Below are positions 10,264 to 20,090 of a stretch of DNA of 64,000 nt, one piece after another. The position numbers and the translations under genes are program-made. Source of the stretch: Bacteroidales bacterium (GTDB lineage Bacteria > Bacteroidota > Bacteroidia > Bacteroidales > VadinHA17); the NCBI GenBank assembly GCA_016715075.1, contig JADKBK010000003.1, positions 186,001 to 250,000 on the forward strand. The letters run 5' to 3'. The notes under the pieces were generated by a model. The model had not been told where the DNA came from, did no database searches, and saw nothing but the letters and a program-made list of their open reading frames with translations. Position 1 is the first letter of the stretch. Every line of letters begins with the position of its first letter.

Positions 10264-11379
10264 ATGAACGGTAAACTTAAAACATTGAAATGGCTCATAG
10301 GATTATTGCTGATTTTCAGCACGTTTCCGATTGAAGCACAATTGCTTAAGGATACTGGTACTCTTAATCTTGTCAGGAAAGATATAGATTATATCTATAA
10401 CTTACAGTTCAGTGAGGCAAGAGACCTTTATACGAAGATAGCTGCCGCATATCCGGAACACCCGGTCATTTATCTGCTGAGAGGAATGATTACCTACTGG
10501 GAGAATTACCCTCTGTTGAATACAAGTCCGTTTAAAGCATCATTCGAATCGGATCTGCATGAATGCATAAGGTTGGCAGAAAAAAACACAAATCCCGACC
10601 ATAAAGCTGAATATCTGCTGTCAAACCTGTCAGCCAGGGGATTTCTTTTAATGTTCTATGCTGATAATGACCTTGTTATGGAAGTAATACCACTCACTAC
10701 CGGGACTTACAAATATGTGATGCAATCGTTTGATTATACTTCTCTCTGCTCTGATCTATTTTATTTTACCGGAATGTACAATTATTACCGAGAGGCCTAT
10801 CCAAAAGCTTATCCGGTCTATAAGTCTTTGGCTTTCCTTTTTCCTAAGGGAGATATGCAAACAGGGCTGATACAACTAAATAAAGCATCCACAAAGTCTG
10901 TTGTTCTCAGGGCCGAGTCATTATATTTGCTGGCTTACATTTATGTCAATTTTGAAAATAATTATTTTCAGGCCTCTGTTTATTCCAGGGCGCTCCATGA
11001 ACTATACCCTGACAATCCGCAATTTATGGCAACTTATTTGAAAAATCTGTTCCTTCAGAAAAGATATGATGAAGCTGAAAAGATTATTAATTCGCCTGGT
11101 GCAGCCTTCACAAATAAATATTTCCTTTCACAGATCTCCATCTTCAAAGGTATAATAGAAGAGAAAAAAAATCTTGATTACAAAGCTGCTCAGCAATTTT
11201 ACAATAAAGGCATAAAAGAGATTTCTCTTTTTGGAGATTACGGACATGAATATGAATCGTTTGGATATTTTGGTCTGAGCCGTATCAGCGAGGTAAACGG
11301 AGAAAAAAATGCCAGCCAGATGTACCGTAGGGAGGCATTAAAACTGTCTGATTTCAAAAAGGTCAATTTTGACAAATAG
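10264..11379 (+). CDS. Exported TPR-containing protein
   Basis: 371 aa with signal peptide MNGKLKTLKWLIGLLLIFSTFPIEAQ. The mature part is alpha-helical with TPR-like spacing (SEARDLYTKIAAAYPEHPVIYLLRG; ESLYLLAYIYVNFENNYFQASVYSRALHELYPDNPQF; YDEAEKIINSPG; AAQQFYNKGIKEI). It is probably a periplasmic scaffold of unknown partner. It sits between the divergent OmpA-domain gene and the AlbA_2 gene and has its own -7 element. Confidence 0.7.
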   Translation: MNGKLKTLKWLIGLLLIFSTFPIEAQLLKDTGTLNLVRKDIDYIYNLQFSEARDLYTKIAAAYPEHPVIYLLRGMITYWENYPLLNTSPFKASFESDLHECIRLAEKNTNPDHKAEYLLSNLSARGFLLMFYADNDLVMEVIPLTTGTYKYVMQSFDYTSLCSDLFYFTGMYNYYREAYPKAYPVYKSLAFLFPKGDMQTGLIQLNKASTKSVVLRAESLYLLAYIYVNFENNYFQASVYSRALHELYPDNPQFMATYLKNLFLQKRYDEAEKIINSPGAAFTNKYFLSQISIFKGIIEEKKNLDYKAAQQFYNKGIKEISLFGDYGHEYESFGYFGLSRISEVNGEKNASQMYRREALKLSDFKKVNFDK

Positions 11380-11591
11380 ACAATGTCTGTTTTTTGAAGG
11401 TGCCTGCATCAGAATCACGAACCTATTTATCACGAAGTAGACAAAGGATACATAAGCAGACACAAAGAATCAAGATACTCTTATCCTGGCAGGTAATTTT
11501 TATCAGTACCTTTTTATTTAATAGAATCAGGGGTTACAAAAGAAATAATTCCATATTTTGTAATCCGCAATCTTATATTACGGTATCAGAT

Positions 11592-12245
11592 ATGGATTAC
11601 TATCTTAAAAAGCTGATAGCTGAGGGTGAAAACCAACAACTTGATTTTAAGTACTGCATTTCAGACAGCAGAAAGATTGCCAGAACTTTATCAGCCTTTG
11701 CAAACAGTGACGGGGGACGCTTGCTTATTGGTGTGAGGGACAATGGCAGTATCGCAGGAATCAGATCCGATGAGGAATATTATATGGTAGAGACTGCAGC
11801 TCACCTTTTTTGCAGGCCTGAAATAACATATACAATAAAACAACACATAACAGGCGGAAAGTCAGTTCTTGAGGTAGAGGTGAGTAAAGGAGACAGGAGG
11901 CCATACCAGGCTAAGGATGAGAACGGAAAGTGGTTGTCATACTTCAGGCATGGAGATCAGACTCTGCTGGCAAACAGGGTTATACTCCAGGTGTGGAGAA
12001 AAGAAGGTAAAAAAACAGGAGTCATGGTAAAATTCGGTAAAGCTGAAAATTCCCTGATGGAATATCTTGGGAAAAACGGCTCGGTCACCTTATCGCGTTT
12101 CAGAAAAATAGCGCATATATCTTCGTATAAAGCTGAGTCTATTCTGGCAAATCTTATTATATTCAAAGTGCTTATTATCAAAGCATCTGAGAAAGGCATC
12201 TCATATGAACTTAATCCGGCAGAATCCACAAACCTGAATCTCTGA
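11592..12245 (+). CDS. AlbA_2-domain (Schlafen-like) putative DNA/nucleotide-binding protein
   Basis: 217 aa from the ATG at 11592. The frame is open further up (to 11394), but those residues are basic, unlike the family, and cover intergenic repeat DNA, so the internal start MDYYLKKLIAEGENQ is preferred. Residues ~14-125 are an AlbA_2 domain (QLDFKYCISDSRKIARTLSA, then FANSDGGRLLIGVRDNG). The C-terminus (SVTLSRFRKIAHISSYKAESILAN) looks like a winged helix. The family is variously annotated as ATP-binding or transcriptional regulator; the role is not established. Confidence 0.75.
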   Translation: MDYYLKKLIAEGENQQLDFKYCISDSRKIARTLSAFANSDGGRLLIGVRDNGSIAGIRSDEEYYMVETAAHLFCRPEITYTIKQHITGGKSVLEVEVSKGDRRPYQAKDENGKWLSYFRHGDQTLLANRVILQVWRKEGKKTGVMVKFGKAENSLMEYLGKNGSVTLSRFRKIAHISSYKAESILANLIIFKVLIIKASEKGISYELNPAESTNLNL

Positions 12246-12376
12246 AGAAAAGCATGATGAAGCAGGAATAGTATGATCCACCTGTACTTCCGAAACATTT
12301 ACAACGTCACCAGCCCTTACAGGTATACCCGTTTACAAAAGAAGTGTCACCACAGAAGTATTACACGAAGCAAAAC

Positions 12377-14140
12377 CTAACTTTCATTTTTCCCATGAAG
12401 AAGCAGGTCGACGGCGTCTTTGAAGGAACCAGCGAGAATCACCTTACCGCTATTTACAAAGAATATCTGATCAGCATTTTCAATAGTGTTCAGCCGGTGA
12501 GCAATTATAACTCTGGTGGTCGATTCAGGCAGATTTTTAAGTATACAGTCGAGCAATTGTTCTGTAACTGTATCAATATTTGCTGTGGCTTCATCTAGTA
12601 TAAGCAATTCAGGCTTACGGAGTACAGCGCGCATAAAAGCAATCAGCTGCTTCTGTCCAAGGCTGATGCCATCTCCCGCAGTTTGTACCACTGTATCAAG
12701 TCCATTGTCAAACCGTTCCAGAAGGCTTTCCAGTTTGGCTTCCGCGATAACCTCAGATAGCTGCTGGTTGGTGAGGTTCCTGTAGGGTGTATTTCCATAT
12801 AAAATATTCTCCCGCACTGTTCCTGAAAAGAGGAAAGGCTCCTGGAGAATAAAACCAATTTTCTGACTGCGTACTTCCGGTGGATAAGACCGGATATCTT
12901 TCCCGTCAAGAAGTACAAATCCCCGGGTGGCATCGTATAGTCTGGCAATAAGTGATGCGGTAGTTGTTTTTCCGCCTCCGGTAGGTCCCACAAAAGCATA
13001 AGTTTTCCCCCGTTCAAGATCAAAACTTACTTTATGCAATACCTCCTTGCCATTCGGATATCTGAATGATACATTACGAAAAGTCATGAATGAATCAGAT
13101 TGGATGCATTGGGGATCATCAACTACAAGCAGATTCGTTTCCAGGGACAGTAATAATGAAATGCGGTCCCATGCAGCCATAGCAATCTGAAAGCTGGCCC
13201 AAAGTGCCGCAAGCTGACGCAACGGATTATAGAAGTTAGTAACATATGCAATAAAACTTATCAGTAATCCGACAGTAAAATGCCCCCTTACAATTAGGTA
13301 AATTCCGAATGCCAGGACAATCAGCTGGCCAAGATTGGCTGCCAGGGTATACACAGGAGTGAATACGTTATTTGCAATGCCTGCCTTAACCGATTTGGAA
13401 TAATTATCGTGGTTTGCCACTTCAAAACGTTTACGGAAATAGTCACGGCGGTTGAACGCTACAATCACTTTGAAATTCACCAGACTCTCCTGTATTTCAG
13501 CACTTAACTCTCCGGTACTCTGCATACTTTCTGCATTAACCCGCTTTACCCATGGTGAAATAAACCTGGTAAAGATCCAAACAATAAATGCAGGAGACAG
13601 AGCGGCAATACCGAGGGGCAGATTTATTAATAAAAGGATTATCCCCGCACCTGTCATAGTGAAGATACTACCTATAAACTGCATCAATGATTGAGAGAAA
13701 AACTGGTTTACCTTATCAGTATCATTATTTATCCTTGAAATGAGGTCCCCGGCCTTATTCTGGTTAAAAAAGTCGACAGGCAGTTCCTGAAGTTTTTTGA
13801 AAACAGCATTACGCAGGCTGAACAGCATGCGCTGTCCTATACCACCCATCATCCGCATTTGAAGATAGTTTACCACAAAGGCCACAATGTATAGCGCCAG
13901 GAGAATCGCAGAAAAGACCAATACGCCGTGGTATTCCCTGTTTTGAATGTACTTGTCTATCGTATATCCGATCAGATAAGGCCCAAGCAAACTTAATACT
14001 GCATTCACAAAGATTGCCACAAACGCTTTAATGAGGTTAATGCGCTCCTCTCCTATCAGTGAGATCAGCTTTCGCAGGGAGGCTAAATTGGATGCCTTCT
14101 GCTCTGATTTGTCAGATTGCTGGTTTAAATTATAGTTCAT
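12377..14140 (-). CDS. ABC exporter half-transporter, catalytic-Walker-B subunit
   Basis: 587 aa from the ATG at 14140, which overlaps the upstream ABC stop by 11 nt; a longer frame to 14224 lies inside the upstream gene and is unlikely. Six-helix membrane domain (~40-330), then the nucleotide-binding domain: Walker A GPTGGGKT, Walker B LLILDEATANID with catalytic Glu, and switch His in IIAHRLN. The signature motif is degenerate (ISLGQ instead of LSGGQ). With the partner gene this gives one catalytic and one non-catalytic ATP site, as in TM287/288-type heterodimeric exporters. Substrate unknown; the gene is third in the operon with the desaturase fusion. Confidence 0.9.
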   Translation of the reverse strand: MNYNLNQQSDKSEQKASNLASLRKLISLIGEERINLIKAFVAIFVNAVLSLLGPYLIGYTIDKYIQNREYHGVLVFSAILLALYIVAFVVNYLQMRMMGGIGQRMLFSLRNAVFKKLQELPVDFFNQNKAGDLISRINNDTDKVNQFFSQSLMQFIGSIFTMTGAGIILLLINLPLGIAALSPAFIVWIFTRFISPWVKRVNAESMQSTGELSAEIQESLVNFKVIVAFNRRDYFRKRFEVANHDNYSKSVKAGIANNVFTPVYTLAANLGQLIVLAFGIYLIVRGHFTVGLLISFIAYVTNFYNPLRQLAALWASFQIAMAAWDRISLLLSLETNLLVVDDPQCIQSDSFMTFRNVSFRYPNGKEVLHKVSFDLERGKTYAFVGPTGGGKTTTASLIARLYDATRGFVLLDGKDIRSYPPEVRSQKIGFILQEPFLFSGTVRENILYGNTPYRNLTNQQLSEVIAEAKLESLLERFDNGLDTVVQTAGDGISLGQKQLIAFMRAVLRKPELLILDEATANIDTVTEQLLDCILKNLPESTTRVIIAHRLNTIENADQIFFVNSGKVILAGSFKDAVDLLLHGKNES

Positions 14141-15893
14141 AATGTTGGGTGCTTCGTTGTGAACTATAAATCTGGGCATACTCAGGGGAGCTCTCCTTAA
14201 GATCCTTGTGTTTCCCTGTTGCAATTACCTCTCCTTCCATCAGAAGTACAATCTGTTCAAAATGACGGACAGGTGAAATTTTCTGGGTAACAGATATCAG
14301 AGTCAGATCAGGATAATTGTTAAGAAGATTGCATAGAATTTTGTTTTCAGTCTTTCTGTCAACGCGGGAAGTAAAATCATCCAGCAAAAGGATCTTAGGA
14401 TTTATCGCTAATGCACGGGCGAGCATAATTCGTTGTTTCTGACCACCAGACAGGCTGGTACCCCTCTCTGAGACTACTGTATTAAGCTTCTGAGGCAATG
14501 AATCAATAAAATCGGATAATTCGGCAGTGGAAATTGCTTTATCAAGCGACTCATCTGTAACCTTATCACTGAAAGCAATATTCTCGCGGAGACTCATATT
14601 AAAAATCACACTATCCTGAAATACAAAGCCAATCTGACTATGAAACATCTCTTTTGTATATAAATCAGCTCTTATACCGTCGAATTCGATTGTACCTGAG
14701 TCAGGGGACATCAGGTTTGTCAGGAGGTACAAAAGCTGGCTTTTTCCTGCTGCGGTAGGACCTATAATAGCGGTTTTACTGCCTGCTTTCACAGAAAATG
14801 AGACATTCTTCAAAATCGGTTTATCGCCATAAAAGAGGGAAACATCCTTCACATCAATATCTCCTCGTATTTTGCTTTCAATTGTCCCTGTCTCATCTGT
14901 CAGCTGAGAATCAAGCACATCATTTATTCTCGAATAGGAAGCAGAAGCCTGTGCAATTATATTACTCATAAAACCAATCATCATTATCGGGAAGATCAAC
15001 AATACAATATAGCTGTTGAAGGCTGCAAAATTTCCCAATGACATTGTTCCGGTAACAACGAAATGCCCTCCCAGTGCAAGAATGGTCACAACAGCCAGAT
15101 TTGAAACAAACATAATAACAGGCACAAGAGTTGCAAACAGACGCAGGATAGACAGACCCAGATTCCTCGAGACTAAATTGGTTTCCAGGAATCGGATGCT
15201 CTCCGGCTGTTGTGAATTCAGCACCCTTATCAGTGCGGAACCCATTATACTTTCATTTATGATCTTATTCAGCGAGTCAATAATTTCCCTGCTTCGTTTG
15301 AATAATACCCTGACTTTCCTCAATACAATAAAAAATGCTCCGCCAATTACCGGAACTATTGATATAACTGTAAGCGCCAGTTTCCAGTTTATGAGTATAA
15401 GGAGTACTGAAGTGCCGACAATAACAAATACAGATGAAATAATTATAACAAAAGCCTGGGAAACAAACATTTTCACTGAATCGATATCAGATGTAAGGTT
15501 CGTTAATAGCCTTGAGGGGTTGGATTTTAAAATATAGGCATAACTCTGTCTTGATATTTTATCGGAAAGCTGTGTGCGCAAATCTTTGGCAACCCGTTCT
15601 GCTGCATAGGTCTGGAAAATATTTTGCAGGAAGGTAAAAAGAAATATTCCTGCAGCAGCCCCTGTAAACTGATAAACAATTAATGCCCTGTCAAAATTTC
15701 CGGCTGAAAAAGTATCAATCCCCTTTGCAATAATTTTCGGGATCAACATGTTAATTCCGCTTCCCAGTAATGACATAATGATCAAGAGGATCACAATACC
15801 TGAATATGGCTTTAGCAGACTGAATATCCCCGGCTTCGATCCTGTGCTGTCTGAAGGTTTTATTGTTGGTTTAGACATGGTATTTGCATTCAT
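14130..15893 (-). CDS. ABC exporter half-transporter, degenerate-site subunit
   Basis: 587 aa, the same length as its partner. Membrane domain (~20-320) with helices such as GIVILLIIMSLLGSGINMLIP, then Walker A GPTAAGKS, canonical signature LSGGQKQ, and Walker B ILLLDDFTSRVD in which Asp replaces the catalytic Glu. The switch His is replaced by Gln (SVTQKIS). These losses complement the degenerate signature in the downstream subunit. Start MNANTMSK is 30 nt downstream of the desaturase-fusion stop, which indicates one transcript. Confidence 0.9.
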   Translation of the reverse strand: MNANTMSKPTIKPSDSTGSKPGIFSLLKPYSGIVILLIIMSLLGSGINMLIPKIIAKGIDTFSAGNFDRALIVYQFTGAAAGIFLFTFLQNIFQTYAAERVAKDLRTQLSDKISRQSYAYILKSNPSRLLTNLTSDIDSVKMFVSQAFVIIISSVFVIVGTSVLLILINWKLALTVISIVPVIGGAFFIVLRKVRVLFKRSREIIDSLNKIINESIMGSALIRVLNSQQPESIRFLETNLVSRNLGLSILRLFATLVPVIMFVSNLAVVTILALGGHFVVTGTMSLGNFAAFNSYIVLLIFPIMMIGFMSNIIAQASASYSRINDVLDSQLTDETGTIESKIRGDIDVKDVSLFYGDKPILKNVSFSVKAGSKTAIIGPTAAGKSQLLYLLTNLMSPDSGTIEFDGIRADLYTKEMFHSQIGFVFQDSVIFNMSLRENIAFSDKVTDESLDKAISTAELSDFIDSLPQKLNTVVSERGTSLSGGQKQRIMLARALAINPKILLLDDFTSRVDRKTENKILCNLLNNYPDLTLISVTQKISPVRHFEQIVLLMEGEVIATGKHKDLKESSPEYAQIYSSQRSTQHYEL

Positions 15894-15923
15894 TTACAAA
15901 GGAAGTCATTTTAGCCTTCCATC

Positions 15924-18197
15924 CTAGAATTCATCGAACGATATCATATCATCGGAAATCCCCAACCCCTTCAGCATTTTCAGAGCGGCTCTGATCATCG
16001 CCGGCGGTCCGCACAAATAATATTCATTATCAAGAGGTTGAGCATGTGATATAAGATAATTGTCAAGCAAATACTCGTGAATAAAACCTATACTCCCATT
16101 CCAGTTGTCCTCTGGTTTTGGAGCTGAAAGTGCAATATGGAAAGAGAAATTGGAATTTTCCTGTTCCAGCTTTTTAAAGTATTCCAGGTAAAAGATATCT
16201 TCGGATGAGCGGGCACCATACCAGAAGCTTACTTTTCTTGAAGTTTTTCCAGTCTCAAACAGATATGACAAATGGGATCGCAGAGGTGCCATCCCTGCAC
16301 CACCTCCCAGATAGACCATTTCGCGCCCTGATTCTTTAATATGAAAATCGCCGTATGGGCCTGTAAGGTTTACTTCATCACCCGGTTTAAGATTAAACAC
16401 ATAAGAAGACCCTGCCCCTGCAGTAACCAAACTGCCGGATGGAGGCAGAGAAATACGAATGTTGAACTTTAATAACTTGTCAGTTGCAGGATTGGCCGCC
16501 AATGAATAGTTACGCTTCGAATAGATTGAATTTTCCGCTTTGAAGAGGCGTAAACCCTGCTCTCTCCAATAGTTTTCAAATGGCTCATCAATCTGAAAAT
16601 CCTTAAATAATGCTTTGAACGGAGGTACAATGATCTGAACATATTGTCCGGGAAGATATGAAAACTGTTTTCCATCTGCCGGACTTAATACCAATTCCTT
16701 TATGAGGGGTGTTAAATTCCTGTTGCTGATAACCCGGAAATTTCTCTCAACTTCATCACTGCCCTGATTCTCTCCTTCTGATCCGCCAATATCAAGAATT
16801 ACTTTTCCGGAATTGACTCCTACAGTGTAGGTCCTGATGCCCAGTGTTACAGGCATTCTGACAGGAGATCCATCCCTGATATTGAAGCGGCCATTATGCT
16901 TATGACATTCAATAATATCCCCTATTACCACTCCTTCGGCAAGATGGGCATTTCCATGTGTGCAAAAACCATCTGTTGCATATATCCCGTTATTGATGGT
17001 TCTGTAAACAGCATATGTTTTATTCTGAAAATCAAACCGCAATACCTCGCCTTCAGGCAAATCGTTAATATTACATACCTCAATTTTTCCATCCTTAATG
17101 GAAACAGGATCTCCATAGAAGATCCTCTTTTCTCCGGTGAGACTCATATTTTTCCTTACAGGAATCTTTCGTTCCACAAAGAATGACGGGTCTTTTACCT
17201 GTCTCAGCAGAGCAGGAATAATCTCTTTATATGCATCAATAATTCCTTTATAGGGTACAGGGTAATCATCTTTAACCAGTTCGTGCAGCTGTGGCAAAGC
17301 ATGATATGGAACCAGCGGAAACATATGATGTTCAATATGATAATTCATATTCCAGTATAAAAACCGGTGGATACGGTTCATGTAAACTGTTCTGCAATTT
17401 AAGCGGTGATCAAGTACATTCTCGCTGAGTCCGGCATGTTGGGTCAGACCATAAACGGGCATAAGCCACCCGCCCAGAATCGTTGGCAGCCCTATGAACA
17501 ACAAGGGCAAAAGACTCTGGAAATACACTGATAAAACGATTACAAAAAGATAGATAAGGATATAAATACGTGCTTTGAAGATAACTTTTGAATATTCGTG
17601 TTGAGGAAGATATGTAGCAACTTCCCTATCAATCCTGCCACGTGCATGAAGTAAAATACGCCTTATTTCAGGTATTGATCCGCTCAGTCCAAAAAATCCA
17701 AGCACAATTTTCTTCAGATCCGGCGGACGCGGGACTGCGATTTCCGGATCACGTCCGCGAATAATCGTATCACTGTGATGACGGGCATGGCTCCACCTCC
17801 ATACTGTGGACTGTCTTAACACCATAAATGAGGCTATTTCATAGAGAGCGTTATTCATCCAATCAGTTTTGAATGCTGTACCATGACTTGTCTCATGCCA
17901 TCTCGAATCGGAGGTCGATGCATACAGTACACTGTAAATAATGTACGGGAAAATAGCATACCATGTTCCCCATAACAGGAAAACAGTGTATCCGGAACCG
18001 AAGATCAACATAAACCAGATAATTGTATCACGGATTGCAGGACCGTCTTTGCGAACAAGCAGTTTTCGCATATCGGACCGTGAGACAGGAGTCGTGTACC
18101 ATTCTGCCTCGGCAAGACCATTTTCGATTGCTTTCTTTGTCTCTGTCCCGATAAGACTATAATCCCTTTTGATATCTACTTCATTACCCATAATCAC
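15924..18197 (-). CDS. Single-chain desaturase/hydroxylase-Rieske-NqrF-like reductase
   Basis: 757 aa with three parts. (1) Residues ~30-340: membrane FA_desaturase-type diiron domain with His boxes HETSHG (101-106), HARHH (137-141) and HIEHH (287-291). (2) Residues ~365-470: Rieske [2Fe-2S] domain with C412-T-H414 and C431-x2-H434. (3) Residues ~485-757: FAD/NAD reductase with RNYSLA (FAD), GGGAGMAPLRS and YLCGPPAM (NAD), ending FDEF; its insert and ending closely follow the reductase part of Na+-NQR subunit F. Together they form a complete NADH-FAD-2Fe2S-diiron electron path in one chain. The first two domains recall rhizopine MocD/MocE. Lipid or pigment hydroxylation or desaturation is likely; the substrate is unknown. 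It is first gene of an operon with an ABC exporter. Confidence 0.88.
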   Translation of the reverse strand: MIMGNEVDIKRDYSLIGTETKKAIENGLAEAEWYTTPVSRSDMRKLLVRKDGPAIRDTIIWFMLIFGSGYTVFLLWGTWYAIFPYIIYSVLYASTSDSRWHETSHGTAFKTDWMNNALYEIASFMVLRQSTVWRWSHARHHSDTIIRGRDPEIAVPRPPDLKKIVLGFFGLSGSIPEIRRILLHARGRIDREVATYLPQHEYSKVIFKARIYILIYLFVIVLSVYFQSLLPLLFIGLPTILGGWLMPVYGLTQHAGLSENVLDHRLNCRTVYMNRIHRFLYWNMNYHIEHHMFPLVPYHALPQLHELVKDDYPVPYKGIIDAYKEIIPALLRQVKDPSFFVERKIPVRKNMSLTGEKRIFYGDPVSIKDGKIEVCNINDLPEGEVLRFDFQNKTYAVYRTINNGIYATDGFCTHGNAHLAEGVVIGDIIECHKHNGRFNIRDGSPVRMPVTLGIRTYTVGVNSGKVILDIGGSEGENQGSDEVERNFRVISNRNLTPLIKELVLSPADGKQFSYLPGQYVQIIVPPFKALFKDFQIDEPFENYWREQGLRLFKAENSIYSKRNYSLAANPATDKLLKFNIRISLPPSGSLVTAGAGSSYVFNLKPGDEVNLTGPYGDFHIKESGREMVYLGGGAGMAPLRSHLSYLFETGKTSRKVSFWYGARSSEDIFYLEYFKKLEQENSNFSFHIALSAPKPEDNWNGSIGFIHEYLLDNYLISHAQPLDNEYYLCGPPAMIRAALKMLKGLGISDDMISFDEF

Positions 18198-18302
18198 AGT
18201 TTAAATATCATTTTCACTCCTGCATAAGGAAGTAAAAATTCCAAAGCATCATTATTTAAACTATAAGACCATTTACTAAAAAATGTTCATTTTGTCCTTC
18301 GA

Positions 18303-19773
18303 TCATTTGGAGTCAGTTCTCGTGGCAGTAATACCATTGAAACTGAAACCGGTTACATTGTTATCCTTATCGGTCTTAAAGCGGAGTGAAGCCCTTATCT
18401 CTCTCAGGAAAAAATCACTGTCGGAGGTAAAATAGATATGCCAGTTAAGATCTCCTACTGCATTTAAATACAAACCGGAATCACTTCTTGTAATCGATAT
18501 CCCCGTTCCGTTAAGATCATATTTCCCGGTGTACCTGGCTGTAATTGAATCATCAACATTAACAACCTTTTTTATTTCAGGTAAGTAATAGTCTTTCCAA
18601 TTATAGACAATCGCGACACTGTTGGCTATTTCCTCCAGGATTGAACCATTGTCTGAATTGGTCATTATCACTACACCTTCCCCATTATCACGGCAACCAA
18701 TAGAAGTACAAGTGAATCCCTCATTGCCACCGTTATGATTAAAATATTTCAATGAACCGGTGACCCGTGAATTAACAAAGGTTCCGAGTGCAGCATCATC
18801 GATAACAGGGGTGAGTCTCAATTTAGTCATCCCGGGGGTTAATACTTTTGACGATTTCCCCTGGTATGAGAGCTGTGTTTCGATAATATACCTGGCCAGA
18901 TCTGAAGGATTTGTCCATAGTCCGGCTGCCGCCTGTTCAGGGTAAATATGAAATTTGCCCGAGACCTCCTTTCCATCTGTTTTATATCCTGTTGCAAGGA
19001 GTGAATTATTTGCTTCCAGGGGTGGCTGGGAGTATGAACTGCTTGTCATTCCAAGAGGTTCCAGTACATTTTTTTTCATATACATATCATATGGCTCCTG
19101 AGTCACATCTGTAACAATCAGCTGTGACACTGTAGTTCCTCCACCTGAATAGCTAAAGCTCTTTCCTGGTTCGCTGAAAGATCTTACAGCTTCAGTGTTG
19201 GCAGGCTTCTGTCCATCCAGGATCTGGATAACAGAGGGGAGTGTATCTCCTTTTTCATAACCCGGAAAACCACGGATAGTAAGACCTGCAGTATGACTCA
19301 GCAGGTTAGTCAGGGTTATTTTTTTTCCATTCGCTTTCTCGCTATATGGAAACTTCCATTTTGTGAGATATATGTTGATATCTCTGTCAAGATCAAGTTT
19401 TTTTCTCCTCTGCCAGTTTTAAAACTCCGAGGCTGTTAAGTGATTTACTTATCGAGGCAGCCTGAAAGAGAGTCTTTTCATTTACCGGCCGATTTTCTGA
19501 GACGTCTGCAAACCCGTATCCCCGGGCCCATTCAATCTGATAATTATGAATTACAGCTATACTGACTCCCTTAATATTTAACTCTTTCATCCGTTCTTCC
19601 AGTGACCATCTATCATTATTTCCTGTCTCAGCCCATCCTGCCAGGCTATTCTCCACCAGTTTGATCTTCTCCTCAATGTCAGCCGGATATTTTTTCTTCT
19701 GTTCAGCACATGAAGATGCGACAATAAGTAACAGAAACAGAATAACTACTTTATAGATTCTATATAAAATCAT
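18303..19773 (-). pseudogene. Beta-lactamase-fold serine hydrolase lipoprotein, one frameshift
   Basis: The intended product is about 489 aa. The ATG at 19773 gives a good lipoprotein signal (ILFLLLIVASSC); an in-frame ATG at 19809 is 12 codons earlier. Catalytic motifs are SISK (SxxK) before the break and the YSG motif of FSYSGGG after it, with HNGGNEG as the third motif. A run of seven As (T-run 19398-19404 on the plus strand) puts the coding sequence out of frame; removing one A joins AEEKK to LDLDRDINIYLTKW. Class C beta-lactamase/D-Ala-D-Ala carboxypeptidase relatives act in the periplasm on peptides, esters or beta-lactams. Confidence 0.82.
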
Positions 19774-19819
19774 ATTACAATTTATTAATTGAACCGTTAA
19801 AACATGCAAACTTGCACTT

Positions 19820-19827
19820 CAAATTTA
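19820..19827 (-). promoter_or_regulatory. -7 element TAAATTTG for the serine hydrolase
   Basis: On the minus strand TAAATTTG matches TAnnTTTG, about 46 nt upstream of the ATG at 19773. No clear -33 TTG was found. Confidence 0.4.
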
Positions 19828-19984
19828 GCTTTTAATAATCTTATAAGAAAATAGAATCTAAGTGGAATCTGGTCGTTGAAAACAGATAAGATTAAACTAA
19901 CTGTGAAGTGAGTCAGATATTGGAGAATTCAGGAAATAAATGGATGAAGCGACAACTTTGGGATGGAGTATTTTTAAAGAAAAA

Positions 19985-20008
19985 CCCCACAGATCATTGA
20001 TCATGCGG
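19985..20008. repeat. Dispersed palindromic repeat, copy 1
   Basis: A CCCCACAGATCA/TGATC-cored sequence that matches the palindrome at 21442-21465 at about 20 of 24 positions. The GATCATTGATC core is itself an inverted repeat. It lies in the 281-nt gap between the serine hydrolase and the BASS gene. Confidence 0.45.
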
Positions 20009-20090
20009 ATGGCGGTGAGCAGTCGTACTGAAAACTGTGCATTTAAGGAAACACAGTTTGTCAGACTTATTCATAGCTCCCCCTTTTTAA

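Noticed and set aside
11394..11591. Upstream extension of the AlbA_2 gene
   Set aside because: The added residues are basic and unlike the family, and cover intergenic repeat units.
14141..14224. Longer start for the downstream ABC subunit
   Set aside because: It would lie wholly inside the upstream ABC gene; the ATG at 14140 gives a normal overlap and equal subunit lengths.
19398..19404. A7 run as a phase-variation switch
   Set aside because: Seven bases is short for strong slippage, and similar one-base breaks occur at runs of 2-5 elsewhere in the window.
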